A DNA stretch of 64,000 bases from NCBI GenBank assembly GCA_014584395.1, contig JACTMY010000014.1, positions 1-64,000 of the forward strand. The letters run 5' to 3'. Position 1 is the stretch's first letter. Every line of letters begins with the position of its first letter. Below the pieces are notes generated by a model. That model was not told the DNA's origin. It did no database searches and saw only the letters and a program-made list of their open reading frames with translations. The position numbers and the translations under genes are program-made. Source of the DNA: Planctomycetota bacterium. Its GTDB lineage: Bacteria > Planctomycetota > Planctomycetia > Gemmatales > HRBIN36. This document shows, in pieces, positions 1 through 8,755 of this stretch.

Positions 1-134
1 GTTCATTTGTCTAAAACTCAGTTTGCACCTTGACTACTTCACCGTCCCGCAAGTGCAGAACAGCAGGCGTTTTCACCGACCAGCGATGCACTCCAGACAA
101 TTGCCCGCGAACCAATTGGCCGCGAACTTTCCAG
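1..134. repeat. Left copy of a 134-bp direct repeat (tandem unit junction)
   Basis: This segment aligns without gaps to 1838-1971 with about 10 mismatches. The offset of 1837 bp equals one two-gene unit (Cys-rich gene plus LolA-like gene) plus the junction. Because the left copy starts at the first base of the window, homology may continue outside it. Confidence 0.85.
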
Positions 135-136
135 AA
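11..136 (-). pseudogene. 3'-terminal remnant of a second MauE-thioredoxin gene
   Basis: The minus strand reads about 41 codons ending KVQTEF-stop that match the C-terminus of the MauE-thioredoxin protein encoded further right. At the DNA level, 1-134 matches 1838-1971 with about 10 differences. No start codon or upstream half of the gene is present. The reading frame is that of the preceding LolA-like gene, separated from it by that gene's stop codon. Homology ends abruptly near 134-136 and continues leftwards past the stop to the window edge. I read it as a junction scar of a tandem duplication: only the last part of the third gene survived between two units. Confidence 0.8.
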
Positions 137-148
137 AGGTTCGCGCTC

Positions 149-1243
149 TTACGCCATAGCATGATCGGCCCTCCGGCGCTTGCGCCTGCGCAGCCACAAC
201 CCGAGCAGCGCGATGAGCAGCGCCGCCCCGCCCAGACCCAGCACCGCCGCGGTGGTCCAGAAGCGGCCAGGCTTCGCTACCCCGGGCAGTTTCAAGGACT
301 CATCGTAGCGATATTCCACGTTCGTGCGGCGATCGATCACTCTGTCACCCTGCTGGACTCCAATTTTTTCCAAGTCGAACACCTGAGGGTCAATTTCCAT
401 ATTTAGCTGTTGTTCTTTCCAATCAATCTTGACTCTACTTATATCAACAACTTTACCATTTTGCAGTGATTTGCTCTCCACATACACCGTCTTCGGAACC
501 CATATATTATTAATCAATTCGAAGGTGTTTTCAGACTTATAATGCCACTCGTCCGGAACAATAACTTCCACTAAAATTGGGTTGCCTCCCCTTGATAGAT
601 CAAATTCATATTTGCCGATCGAGGTTACGACACCACTTTCAGACGATATCATAATATTATCAAACGAAACAATATTATTTCTTCGGGTCACCTTCTTACC
701 TTTGGCACTTTGGCCTTTCATATGCTCATAGAAAAACATCATTCTTCTGAAGGTATCCATTTGCTGCACGTTAAAGTACCTGAATGGGAAATAATCTATG
801 GAGAAATCCGAATGTGCTGAATCGTCTCTTTTTTTAAAGATAAGATTGGGTCTTGCATATTCATCGATGGCTTGCCATGGCCCTCGAGTGTATATTCCAT
901 CAGACAATCTAAGGCCTCCGTAATAGGATGGCTTGTTATCTTCGATATTATTTCCGTCCATAATCCCTTTTCTCAGTTGACGAGTACACACAAACAGAGT
1001 CTTATCTTGAAAACGATCATAAGTATATTCTATATTATAATGTTGTTCTAGATTTTCGATAGCAAGCTTGGTGCTTGTCGAAAATGTCACAAATGACACA
1101 CGCCCTTTCCATGTCATTATAGCTTCTTGATTCGCCTTGTTCGCCAGAGCAACCTGTTTTAGCAGTTCATAATTGTCTTTTTCATTGGCTGTGCAGACCA
1201 TCGGCGACAACAGCATACAAGCATAAAAATAATGGCAAAACAT
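149..1243 (-). CDS. Exported LolA-like protein with C-terminal membrane anchor
   Basis: Function unknown. I start at the ATG at 1243 because an AGGAG-type ribosome site lies just upstream and the product then opens with a signal peptide (MFCHYFYACMLLSPMVC). A longer in-frame start at 1285 would overlap the upstream gene. The mature part (about 364 residues in total) resembles the beta-rich LolA-like exported proteins common in planctomycetes: an early AIMTWKGRVSF stretch, and a late FDLEKIGVQQGDRVIDRRT stretch. A single C-terminal membrane helix (TTAAVLGLGGAALLIALLGL) is followed by an Arg-rich tail, like a sorting signal. The central coding part is clearly AT-rich while the anchor is GC-rich. 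It is the third gene of the tandem unit, 32 bp after the Cys-rich gene. Confidence 0.75.
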   Translation of the reverse strand: MFCHYFYACMLLSPMVCTANEKDNYELLKQVALANKANQEAIMTWKGRVSFVTFSTSTKLAIENLEQHYNIEYTYDRFQDKTLFVCTRQLRKGIMDGNNIEDNKPSYYGGLRLSDGIYTRGPWQAIDEYARPNLIFKKRDDSAHSDFSIDYFPFRYFNVQQMDTFRRMMFFYEHMKGQSAKGKKVTRRNNIVSFDNIMISSESGVVTSIGKYEFDLSRGGNPILVEVIVPDEWHYKSENTFELINNIWVPKTVYVESKSLQNGKVVDISRVKIDWKEQQLNMEIDPQVFDLEKIGVQQGDRVIDRRTNVEYRYDESLKLPGVAKPGRFWTTAAVLGLGGAALLIALLGLWLRRRKRRRADHAMA

Positions 1244-1275
1244 TATACTCTCCTTTTGTCCTCTTAAACCGTATA

Positions 1276-1809
1276 TCAATTGCATGGCCTACAGTATTCG
1301 TCATCGGTAAAGTCTGGGCCTTGCTCTACACCTCTTACGCACTTTTTGCATGTATCACCCATAAAGCTGTAACATTCACTATTTTCTCCTGGACAGCGTG
1401 CGTCTTGAAATATTGTAGTATTACATTTAAATATAATTCTACAATCTATTTTTCTCCTTCCTTTTATGTCATCATTTGTAGGCTCGGGCGGTATAGGGGT
1501 TCTAACTTTATTCGCAACCAATGTCCCAACAGCCTGATATGAATAAGCTGGACATGCAACACTAATCCTGCAATTAGCACACGGATCATCAGCGACGCAG
1601 TCCGGCGTAAGAATTAAACCATCCCAAACACAGCCTGAGCACAATGGGTTTGGATTTGGTATTGGCTGCTTGCCGACAATCGCCCCCATCTCAGCATCCG
1701 TGAGGTCGCGATCCTCCAGGCGCATCGCCTCCAGAACACCCGCGCTCGCGATCGCCATGCACAGGATGCCGAACGCCATTCCCAAACCCATTTTCCCTTT
1801 GGTCAACAT
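1276..1809 (-). CDS. Secreted protein with 14 cysteines and leader-like motif
   Basis: 177 residues, no recognised family. The N-terminus (about 28 residues) is a Sec-type signal peptide, followed by RLEDRDLTDAEMGAIVGKQ. That segment resembles the acidic xxLTDxEMxxIxG leaders found before Gly processing sites in exported peptides. The mature part has 14 Cys, many as CxxC or CxC-like pairs (LCSGC, PCANC, TCKKC, YCRPC), so up to seven disulfides are possible. It lies 38 bp after the MauE-thioredoxin gene and 32 bp before the LolA-like gene, so one operon is likely. A disulfide-rich substrate beside a disulfide-handling membrane protein suggests the neighbour matures it (inference). The signal-peptide region is GC-rich and the rest AT-rich. 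Confidence 0.7.
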   Translation of the reverse strand: MLTKGKMGLGMAFGILCMAIASAGVLEAMRLEDRDLTDAEMGAIVGKQPIPNPNPLCSGCVWDGLILTPDCVADDPCANCRISVACPAYSYQAVGTLVANKVRTPIPPEPTNDDIKGRRKIDCRIIFKCNTTIFQDARCPGENSECYSFMGDTCKKCVRGVEQGPDFTDDEYCRPCN

Positions 1810-1847
1810 GGCTTTTCCCTTCGTTTCATCTGTGACCGTTCATTTGT

Positions 1848-2924
<1,077 letters not shown>

Positions 2925-2933
2925 GAAATGAAA

Positions 2934-2998
2934 AAGGTCGAGGGAGCTGGCGGCTCGCTCGACCTTGCGCGATGTTGTCTGGCCGCTGCCCCGCGGCG
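2934..2998 (-). terminator. 65-bp terminator-like repeat, copy A
   Basis: On the minus strand this contains an AAGGTCGAG...CTCGACCTT stem with an inner GAGC/GCTC extension, followed by a T-rich stretch (TTTTTCATTTC). It lies directly after the antitoxin stop codon. It matches 4237-4301 at 64 of 65 positions. Confidence 0.75.
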
Positions 2999-3012
2999 AT
3001 GGCAGAGATGAA

Positions 3013-3426
3013 TCATGAAGGCATCCCGGACCTAAGGAAGTAAATCATTGACCAGATGCGGTCGCTCTCCCCCCGATCGATGACTTCCAGAGGCTTGAGC
3101 CCGTCAAATGCTTGATTCGGCGTCTGCAGCCAGGCGCCAAGCGATTCTTGCTTGATCACTTCGGACAGGGCCTGGGTAAGGCGCTGCAGTTCGGTCAATC
3201 TTCGGGCCACTCCCTTCGTGGGAGCCGAGCCGGTTTCCAGAGTCGCCAGGGTGCGCAGCGAGACCGGGAGCAGGCAGGCAAAATCGGCCTGCCTAAGTTG
3301 GAGTCGCTTGCGCAGCGTCGAGACCATGCCTGGCTTCACTGGCGCACGGGCGGTCTTGATCTTCCGTTTCCCCCCCTGAGGTGCAGGTTTCTTCGCCTTC
3401 CGATGCTTGCGGTCAGCCACGGCCAT
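3013..3426 (-). CDS. Xre/MbcA/ParS-type antitoxin (DUF2384)
   Basis: 137 residues. A basic N-terminal tail (residues 1-32, many Lys/Arg) precedes an Xre-like helix-turn-helix (about 33-90, LRLRQADFACLLPVSLRTL-like). The C-terminal segment (LGAWLQTPNQAFDGLKPLEV... then IWSMIYFLRSGMPS) is typical of the MbcA/ParS/Xre toxin-binding domain that blocks RES toxins. The cognate RES toxin lies 116 bp upstream on the same strand, so toxin precedes antitoxin; the reverse order is more usual in this family. A good sigma70-type promoter lies in that gap, which would let the antitoxin be made without the toxin. Both genes sit between two near-identical 65-bp repeats. Confidence 0.9.
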   Translation of the reverse strand: MAVADRKHRKAKKPAPQGGKRKIKTARAPVKPGMVSTLRKRLQLRQADFACLLPVSLRTLATLETGSAPTKGVARRLTELQRLTQALSEVIKQESLGAWLQTPNQAFDGLKPLEVIDRGESDRIWSMIYFLRSGMPS

Positions 3427-3480
3427 GGTTCACCACTTCTCCCGCACATGACTTCTTAAGCGTTTCCCGACGTCATTTTC

Positions 3481-3509
3481 ATTATCGAAGAAGCCGTCGG
3501 CCGGGTCAA
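3481..3509 (-). promoter_or_regulatory. Candidate sigma70 promoter of the antitoxin gene
   Basis: On the minus strand TTGACC (3504-3509) and GATAAT (3481-3486) are separated by exactly 17 bp. Transcription would start near 3474, about 48 bases before the antitoxin ATG. The signal lies between the toxin stop and the antitoxin start. Confidence 0.65.
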
Positions 3510-3531
3510 GCATATTTGCATGCATTTTTGC
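3510..3531. repeat. Tandem 10-mers beside the antitoxin promoter, possible operator
   Basis: GCATATTTGC (3510-3519) and GCATTTTTGC (3522-3531) are 9/10 identical and spaced 12 bp apart, abutting the -35 hexamer. Regularly spaced half-sites there fit an autoregulatory Xre binding site, but this is inference from position only. Confidence 0.4.
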
Positions 3532-3542
3532 AGATACACAAT

Positions 3543-4118
3543 TTATAAACGCTCCGCCTGCTCCACCATGAGTCGGCTCTGCGGTCGCAAGTTCTCTGGC
3601 AAGACTAGCAAGTTATGCCCCCTGCGATCGGCTGCGGAGGGTACGATCAGACCTTCCAAGCCCGCTTCCAAAGCCGCCCGGCCTATGGTCTGCGTGATCG
3701 GCTCCCGCCCCGCCCGCATTTCCCCTCGCCAGTCCACGGTCAGGATTTGTTTCTGTGCTACATGCAGCCGTTGACGCACCCACCCTTGTCGTAAATCCAA
3801 TACCGCCTGAAGGCTCGCCGCGATCGCCACGAAGGTTCGCGGCATCGCTTGTTGCAAGGGAATGCCGTAATGGCGAAAGTAGGCCAGGGTCTCGGCCATG
3901 GCCGTTTCAGGCGACAGGGAAGCGTAAACCATGGCGATCCCAGCAGGGTTCCATCGCCCGCCATGACGTTTGCTCCCTTCCCCGGTCAAGATATCGGTTT
4001 CATTGGCGTATCTGGGAGTGCATGACCGAAAGACCGTATCGGTAAAAGCCACCGCCTGGGGCATTAAGCGTCTGAATCGAGTCGCCCATTGTTCGAATAT
4101 TGAATCACCCTTGGCCAT
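3543..4118 (-). CDS. RES-domain toxin
   Basis: 191 residues. RES toxins (ParT, MbcT and relatives) consume NAD+ or ADP-ribosylate a metabolic enzyme. Family signatures are visible: VFRSCTPRYAN (Arg31), GGRWNPAG (51-60), MVYASLSPETAMAE (Tyr65, Glu71, Glu76) and GLIVPSAA (Ser161). These are the conserved Arg, Glu and Ser that name the family. Length is normal. The start at 4118 is kept because the product begins cleanly, but no strong ribosome site is seen. It is upstream of its Xre-type antitoxin on the same strand, and the pair lies between two 65-bp direct repeats. Confidence 0.9.
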   Translation of the reverse strand: MAKGDSIFEQWATRFRRLMPQAVAFTDTVFRSCTPRYANETDILTGEGSKRHGGRWNPAGIAMVYASLSPETAMAETLAYFRHYGIPLQQAMPRTFVAIAASLQAVLDLRQGWVRQRLHVAQKQILTVDWRGEMRAGREPITQTIGRAALEAGLEGLIVPSAADRRGHNLLVLPENLRPQSRLMVEQAERL

Positions 4119-4236
4119 GGATTACTGACTCCAACCGCGCGCGGGGTAAAGCTTGATCTCCAGCCTCCAGGTCATCGCCATTGATTTTCCTTTCGCCACC
4201 CTGCCGAACATTTTCATATGTCATCACAAAACGAAC

Positions 4237-4301
4237 AAGGTCGAGGGAGCTGGCGGCTCGCTCGACCTTGCGCGATGTTGTCTGGCCGCTGCACCGCGGC
4301 G
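4237..4301 (-). terminator. 65-bp terminator-like repeat, copy B
   Basis: Same element as 2934-2998, with one mismatch. It starts one base after the stop codon of the STN-domain gene and forms the same GC-rich hairpin followed by a T-rich stretch, so it is well placed as that gene's terminator. The two copies are 1303 bp apart and enclose the RES-Xre module. Confidence 0.75.
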
Positions 4302-4302
4302 C

Positions 4303-5499
4303 TTACTTGAAGTTCACCAGCGAATTGATGACTTCGGAGCTATTGCGGATGATGAAGCAGTTGGCGGGGGCATAGTAGGTGATCGTGCCCTGGCCGCCGT
4401 TCTTCTTCCAGCTTTGCGGTTCGATCGTGTCCATGAGGTAATTGGCGAGCATTTCGGGGGTGCCCGCGGTGCCGCCGCCGAACATGCCGTCGATGGGGAA
4501 GACGCGAGTGACCAATTCGGTCGAGGCTCGTTCCTTGCTGACGATCTCGATTTGCTGGTTCTTGATCAGATAGGTCAGCCCCAATTGCTCCGTAAGGGCC
4601 GTCAGCAGGGTGCGTTTGGTGGCGCCCTTGAAGACGTTGACCGTCACCAATTGATCGTAGGTGATCCGCATCTCGTCGAGCGTCGACTTGCGGAGCAGCA
4701 GCCCGATGCCCAATTCCTTTTCGATGATCTTGAGGGCTTGCTCGAAGGGCACGTCCCGGAGATAAATCGGTTCGCTAGTCTTATCGTTGAGCAGCCGGAT
4801 GAGCATGCGTTCGGTGTCGGTCATGGGGTTGAGCTTCTGGGCGATCCGCTTGGCGCGCTCGTCCATTTTCTGCTTCCAACCGGGCGGGTAGCTGATGTTG
4901 CCCGCCATGGCCGTGGCGGATCGATCCACTTCGTTCAGGGCGCCGACGCGGCCGGCCGCTTGATCCTTCTTGATCTGCTCCATGTCCTTGACGTTCTTGC
5001 CCGTCTGGCCGGTGATGAGGGCTTGATCGGGCTGCACCAGTTCCGGATGGGAAGCGATCAATTGGCGGGTCAATTGCTGAGCTTCATCGTTCTGCCCCTT
5101 GTTTTGCAGGTCGATGATTTGGGCGAAGAGGGCCTTGATGGCGTCTTCCTTTTCGAGCTTGGAGGGGGGAAGCTGATCGACCAGGCTCGGCTTCTTGGGA
5201 TCGCTCAGGTCCTTGAGCTTAGCGTCCAGCTTTTGCCGCAGATCGACCTTCTTGACGATGCCCAGGACCGCCCCTTCGGCGTCCAGCTTTTCCTTCAGCT
5301 TGTTCAGCAATTCGATGCCTTTGCCGCGCTCCAACTGCCCGGCGAGAGCGATTTGATCCAGGATTTCCCGTTCGAGCGCCATGGCCGCCACGGCCTCGCG
5401 ACGCCGGCTTTCCTCCAATTGGTCATCCGCCCGAACGACCGGCCCCAGGAACGGAAACAGCAAGCCGATCCAGATGCCTAAAGAAATGACGCGAAACAT
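4303..5499 (-). CDS. Exported STN-domain (secretin N-domain-like) protein
   Basis: 398 residues. A signal peptide (about residues 1-24, ending VVRADD) is followed by a charged, probably helical region (25-240). Residues about 247-322 (VPFEQALKIIEKELGIGLLL...GLTYLIKNQQIEIVSKE) match the STN/secretin short domain, a beta-alpha fold found at the periplasmic end of secretins and TonB receptors. In planctomycetes it also occurs in free exported proteins of unknown role, and no secretin barrel follows here. A GAGG ribosome site lies 8 bases before the ATG. The gene is monocistronic, with a terminator-like hairpin directly after it. Confidence 0.8.
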   Translation of the reverse strand: MFRVISLGIWIGLLFPFLGPVVRADDQLEESRRREAVAAMALEREILDQIALAGQLERGKGIELLNKLKEKLDAEGAVLGIVKKVDLRQKLDAKLKDLSDPKKPSLVDQLPPSKLEKEDAIKALFAQIIDLQNKGQNDEAQQLTRQLIASHPELVQPDQALITGQTGKNVKDMEQIKKDQAAGRVGALNEVDRSATAMAGNISYPPGWKQKMDERAKRIAQKLNPMTDTERMLIRLLNDKTSEPIYLRDVPFEQALKIIEKELGIGLLLRKSTLDEMRITYDQLVTVNVFKGATKRTLLTALTEQLGLTYLIKNQQIEIVSKERASTELVTRVFPIDGMFGGGTAGTPEMLANYLMDTIEPQSWKKNGGQGTITYYAPANCFIIRNSSEVINSLVNFK

Positions 5500-5660
5500 G
5501 GGAGATGCCTCAAATGCGGTGAGATAGAATAACCTCGTGAAGGAAAACGCCGCCCAGACGTGAACTTGCCGCGCTCAAGAGTTGTTTTTTCGGCACTGGC
5601 TGCATGACCTTCACTACCGTTTTCTATTAGACACGAAACCCGAGCCTGTTGGCAAGCCTT

Positions 5661-6182
5661 ATGTCGCTGCAGATTCGGCCCGCTACCTTGGATGACGCAC
5701 CAGGGCTAATTGGTTACATGAAAACGCTGTCCGGGGAGCAGGACGTCGACATTCTGCTGGAGCCCGGCGAATTCATGGCCAGCGTCGCCGAAGAGGAGGA
5801 CTTTTTAAGGTCCTATCTCAACGACGACCATTCGCTTTTCCTGGTGGCGCATTACGGCCAGGGGCCTTTTGTCGGCACGTTGAGCCTGGACGGGGGCCGT
5901 TTTCGCAGCACCCGCCATGTCGTCAATCTCGGCATTTCCGTCCATAAGGATTATCGAAAGCGCGGGATCGGCCGGAGCCTGATGCAAACCGCGATCGATT
6001 GGTGCGATCGGACCGGCTCTATCAGTCGTATTCAACTCCAGGTCAGCGTCCGCAATGAGGCGGCCCTTCGCTTGTATCAACAATTCGGCTTTGTCATCGA
6101 AGGCATCGGCCAAGATGCCATGCGGCGGCTCGGTCAGCGGCTGGACGTGTATTTCATGGCCCGATTGCTTTCCAAGGATTGA
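5661..6182 (+). CDS. GNAT-family N-acetyltransferase
   Basis: 173 residues from the ATG at 5661; an in-frame TTG four codons earlier is less likely. The acetyl-CoA binding signature is seen in ISVHKDYRKRGIGRSLMQTA (the RxxGxG/A loop). The C-terminal NEAALRLYQQFGFVIEG is the usual last strand-helix-strand of the fold. The acceptor cannot be read from sequence; the best match is the general RimI/PhnO-like branch. Its last 49 bases overlap the 3' end of the convergent SGNH gene. Confidence 0.9.
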   Translation: MSLQIRPATLDDAPGLIGYMKTLSGEQDVDILLEPGEFMASVAEEEDFLRSYLNDDHSLFLVAHYGQGPFVGTLSLDGGRFRSTRHVVNLGISVHKDYRKRGIGRSLMQTAIDWCDRTGSISRIQLQVSVRNEAALRLYQQFGFVIEGIGQDAMRRLGQRLDVYFMARLLSKD

Positions 6183-7225
6183 ACCACGGGTTGCAATCGT
6201 TCCGCGACCCATTGGCTGAAGCGCATGGCCCCGTGGTGCGTGAGGTGGTGATTATCGAAGAAACAGTCGTCCGGCATGGCTGCCCGGGCGTCGATGAAGT
6301 CGACCAGGGGATAACGCTCCAAGGACTCCCGAATCGTTTGCTGAAAGCGCTGCTCGATGTCGGGAGTGTACAGTTGCCGATGCGCGGCGGCCAAAGGAGG
6401 CCCCATGAGGATGACGCGGCAGCCATCCCGGTGGCAGGCGGCCATGAGGCGATCGAAGGCTTCCTTGGCGGTGCCGCCCACTTCATAATCCCTCAGCCAG
6501 CGGCGGATGAATTCCACGCCATGATAGGTTTTCACGGCGATGTCATGCTTGGTGAAATTCCCCTGGGCCCGCTCCCCGACTTCTTGAAAGGCCAGCCCGA
6601 CGTTTTGCTGGAGGTGAAAAGGTTGATCCTCCAACCAAGCTTCGGGCAGCCAGCGCTTCTCCAATTGCAACCGAATCTGCTCGCGGTAGACGTAGATCGG
6701 ATTGAGCCGGCTGGCCACAAAGCGGAGCATATGGCCTGAGCGCACGAGATCGATGGTGTAGCGAGGCCCATCCAGCCAGGTGAATTGCCGCAGGCAGTGC
6801 ATGTTGAGCCAGAGGTTGCGTTTCGCCAGGTTTTCCGGCGTGATTTCGATCAAGATGACGTCGGGCTGCTGCCCCATCTGCTTGATCCGCTGATAGAGGT
6901 ACTCCGCCGAGATGAAATCGCCGCCCGGAACGCACAGGTTGACGACGCGAACCGGAGCAGACTCATGCTGCCAATGATCGGCCACGTGTTTGGGCAAGAT
7001 GCCGCCGCCGAAGCGCGAACTGCCCAAGACGGCGATGAGCGGACCATCCCCCTTGGCTTTGCGGCATGCCTTCAGGCCTTGATCCAATCCCTGGAATCTC
7101 CAGCCCGGCGCGCCGTAATCCAACAGGCCGCCCACGATGAGCTGGGCCGCCGCGATGGTGCCGGCCATGATCGCCAGGGTGACGCGGGCTTGCCGAAAGC
7201 GTTTTTGCCGATGAATGCGTTCCAT
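6134..7225 (-). CDS. SGNH/AlgX-like exported acyltransferase partner
   Basis: 363 residues. An N-terminal membrane helix (about 15-35) anchors a periplasmic domain with LGSSRFGGG (68-75), a GDS-like nucleophile block, and a late DNHHLTHHG (Asp324, His327), the DxxH of SGNH hydrolases. Proteins of this kind (DUF1574/AlgX-like) accept acyl groups delivered by an MBOAT protein and pass them to exported polysaccharide. The MBOAT gene lies 22 bp upstream in the same operon, which supports this role. The substrate polymer is unknown. The 3' end overlaps the convergent GNAT gene. Confidence 0.8.
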   Translation of the reverse strand: MERIHRQKRFRQARVTLAIMAGTIAAAQLIVGGLLDYGAPGWRFQGLDQGLKACRKAKGDGPLIAVLGSSRFGGGILPKHVADHWQHESAPVRVVNLCVPGGDFISAEYLYQRIKQMGQQPDVILIEITPENLAKRNLWLNMHCLRQFTWLDGPRYTIDLVRSGHMLRFVASRLNPIYVYREQIRLQLEKRWLPEAWLEDQPFHLQQNVGLAFQEVGERAQGNFTKHDIAVKTYHGVEFIRRWLRDYEVGGTAKEAFDRLMAACHRDGCRVILMGPPLAAAHRQLYTPDIEQRFQQTIRESLERYPLVDFIDARAAMPDDCFFDNHHLTHHGAMRFSQWVAERLQPVVQSLESNRAMKYTSSR

Positions 7226-7247
7226 GCCGAGATGATCCCGTATGGGC

Positions 7248-8654
7248 TTAGAATTGGAAGTAAATAAAGGCCCGTTCGCCTTCAGGGAAAAACAGCAGCC
7301 CGAGCAAGAAAATCGACGCCAGGCCCATGCCCATCAGGGCGGGAGGCATCCAACGCCGCCAGCGGGCGGGGTCGGACCAGTGCACCAGCAAATGCCCCAA
7401 GAGCAACCCCAGGACGATGCCCCAGCCGATCCATTGGATGAGCGGGAGCAACTCCATGCCGGTCGTGGGCAGAAGCATGCGCTGGAGTATGTGAAACGCC
7501 GCCGACAGGCTCTCGGCGCGGAAGAAAACCCAACCGATGCAGATGAGGACAAACGTCGCCGCCGTGCTCACGATTCGGCCCGCCCGCGTGCCCAGCCAGT
7601 CCGGCCAGCGGAACATGCGGTGAATCGCCAATAGGGAACCGTGATAGATGCCCCAAACGACGAAGGTCCACTGGGCGCCGTGCCAGAACCCGCCCAGCGC
7701 CATCGTCAGCATGAGGTTGCGGTAGGTTTTCCATTTTGCACCGCGATTGCCCCCCAAGGGGATGTACAGGTAATCCCGCAGCCAGGAGGAGAGCGAGATA
7801 TGCCAGCGCTGCCAAAACTCGGTGACGTTCTTGGCCAGGTAAGGCAGATTGAAGTTGAGCGGCAAATGGAAGCCAAGCATCTGAGCCAGCCCCCGCGCCA
7901 TGTCCGTGTAGCCTGAGAAGTCGCAATAGATTTGCATGGCGTAACCGAAAACGGCCAGCCAGATCGAGAGCGAAGCAAATTGATCCGGGTTGGCGAACAC
8001 CGGATCGACGACCAGGATGCCCAGTTGATCGGCAATGATGGCTTTCTTGAAAAAGCCGACGATGAACAACTGCGTCCCCACGAGCATCCGCTCCCAACTG
8101 AACCGCTTGGTGCGCCGCAACTGGGGCAGGAATTCATGGGAGCGCACGATAGGCCCCGCGATCAGGTGGGGGAAGAACATGATGTACAGGGAATAGTCCA
8201 ACCAGGAGCGCACCGCCTTGACTTTGCCCTGATAGACGTCGACGATGTAGCAGATCGTCTCGAAGGTGTAAAAGGAGATGCCCAGGGGCAGGATCAAGTC
8301 GAGCCGCAAGCCGGCGACCGAAAGCCCCATCCCTTGGAGCATGGCATCCAGATTGTCGAGGAAGAAATTGGAGTATTTGAAAAAGGCCAAGAGGCCGAGG
8401 TTGACGCAAATGCTCAGGGTCACCAGGCGGCGCTTCCAAACTTGCGGCCAGGAGCGATCCATTTGCAAGGCCACGACGTAGTCGATTCCCGCGGTGAAGA
8501 GGATTAAAATGATCTGCCAGGGGATGCAGCTCATGTAGAAATAGATGCTGCCCGCGAGCAGCCAGAGCATGCGCCAGCGATGGGGCCGAATGCTCCAGTA
8601 GATGGCGAAAAAGATCGCGAAGAAGACCGCGAATTTGAAGGTGTGGAACAGCAT
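7248..8654 (-). CDS. MBOAT-family O-acyltransferase (AlgI-like)
   Basis: 468 residues with about ten membrane helices. Family marks are IYCDFSGYTDMARG (242-255), EFWQRWHISLSSWLRDYLYI (279-298) and GGFWHGAQWT (321-330), in which His325 is the catalytic position. AlgI-type proteins move acetyl groups across the inner membrane for O-acetylation of alginate, cellulose or similar exopolysaccharide. It is the first gene of an operon with the SGNH partner. No polymerase or glycosyltransferase is adjacent, so the acceptor polymer is probably made elsewhere. Confidence 0.92.
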   Translation of the reverse strand: MLFHTFKFAVFFAIFFAIYWSIRPHRWRMLWLLAGSIYFYMSCIPWQIILILFTAGIDYVVALQMDRSWPQVWKRRLVTLSICVNLGLLAFFKYSNFFLDNLDAMLQGMGLSVAGLRLDLILPLGISFYTFETICYIVDVYQGKVKAVRSWLDYSLYIMFFPHLIAGPIVRSHEFLPQLRRTKRFSWERMLVGTQLFIVGFFKKAIIADQLGILVVDPVFANPDQFASLSIWLAVFGYAMQIYCDFSGYTDMARGLAQMLGFHLPLNFNLPYLAKNVTEFWQRWHISLSSWLRDYLYIPLGGNRGAKWKTYRNLMLTMALGGFWHGAQWTFVVWGIYHGSLLAIHRMFRWPDWLGTRAGRIVSTAATFVLICIGWVFFRAESLSAAFHILQRMLLPTTGMELLPLIQWIGWGIVLGLLLGHLLVHWSDPARWRRWMPPALMGMGLASIFLLGLLFFPEGERAFIYFQF

Positions 8655-8755
8655 CGTGCCGTGGTCTCTCGGTCACTGGAAGTCCTTTTCCATGCCAGCA
8701 GAATTCTTAACAGGACGGCCCCATCTGGTCAATTGCAACTGTTTTCGAGGGTTTC

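Noticed and set aside
2935-4301. Insertion sequence explaining the 65-bp repeats
   Set aside because: No transposase or terminal inverted repeats lie between them; the contents are a toxin and antitoxin.
4153-5481. Long plus-strand reading frame opposite the STN gene
   Set aside because: It mirrors a high-GC gene on the other strand; the minus-strand product has a signal peptide, ribosome site and recognisable domain, the plus frame has none.
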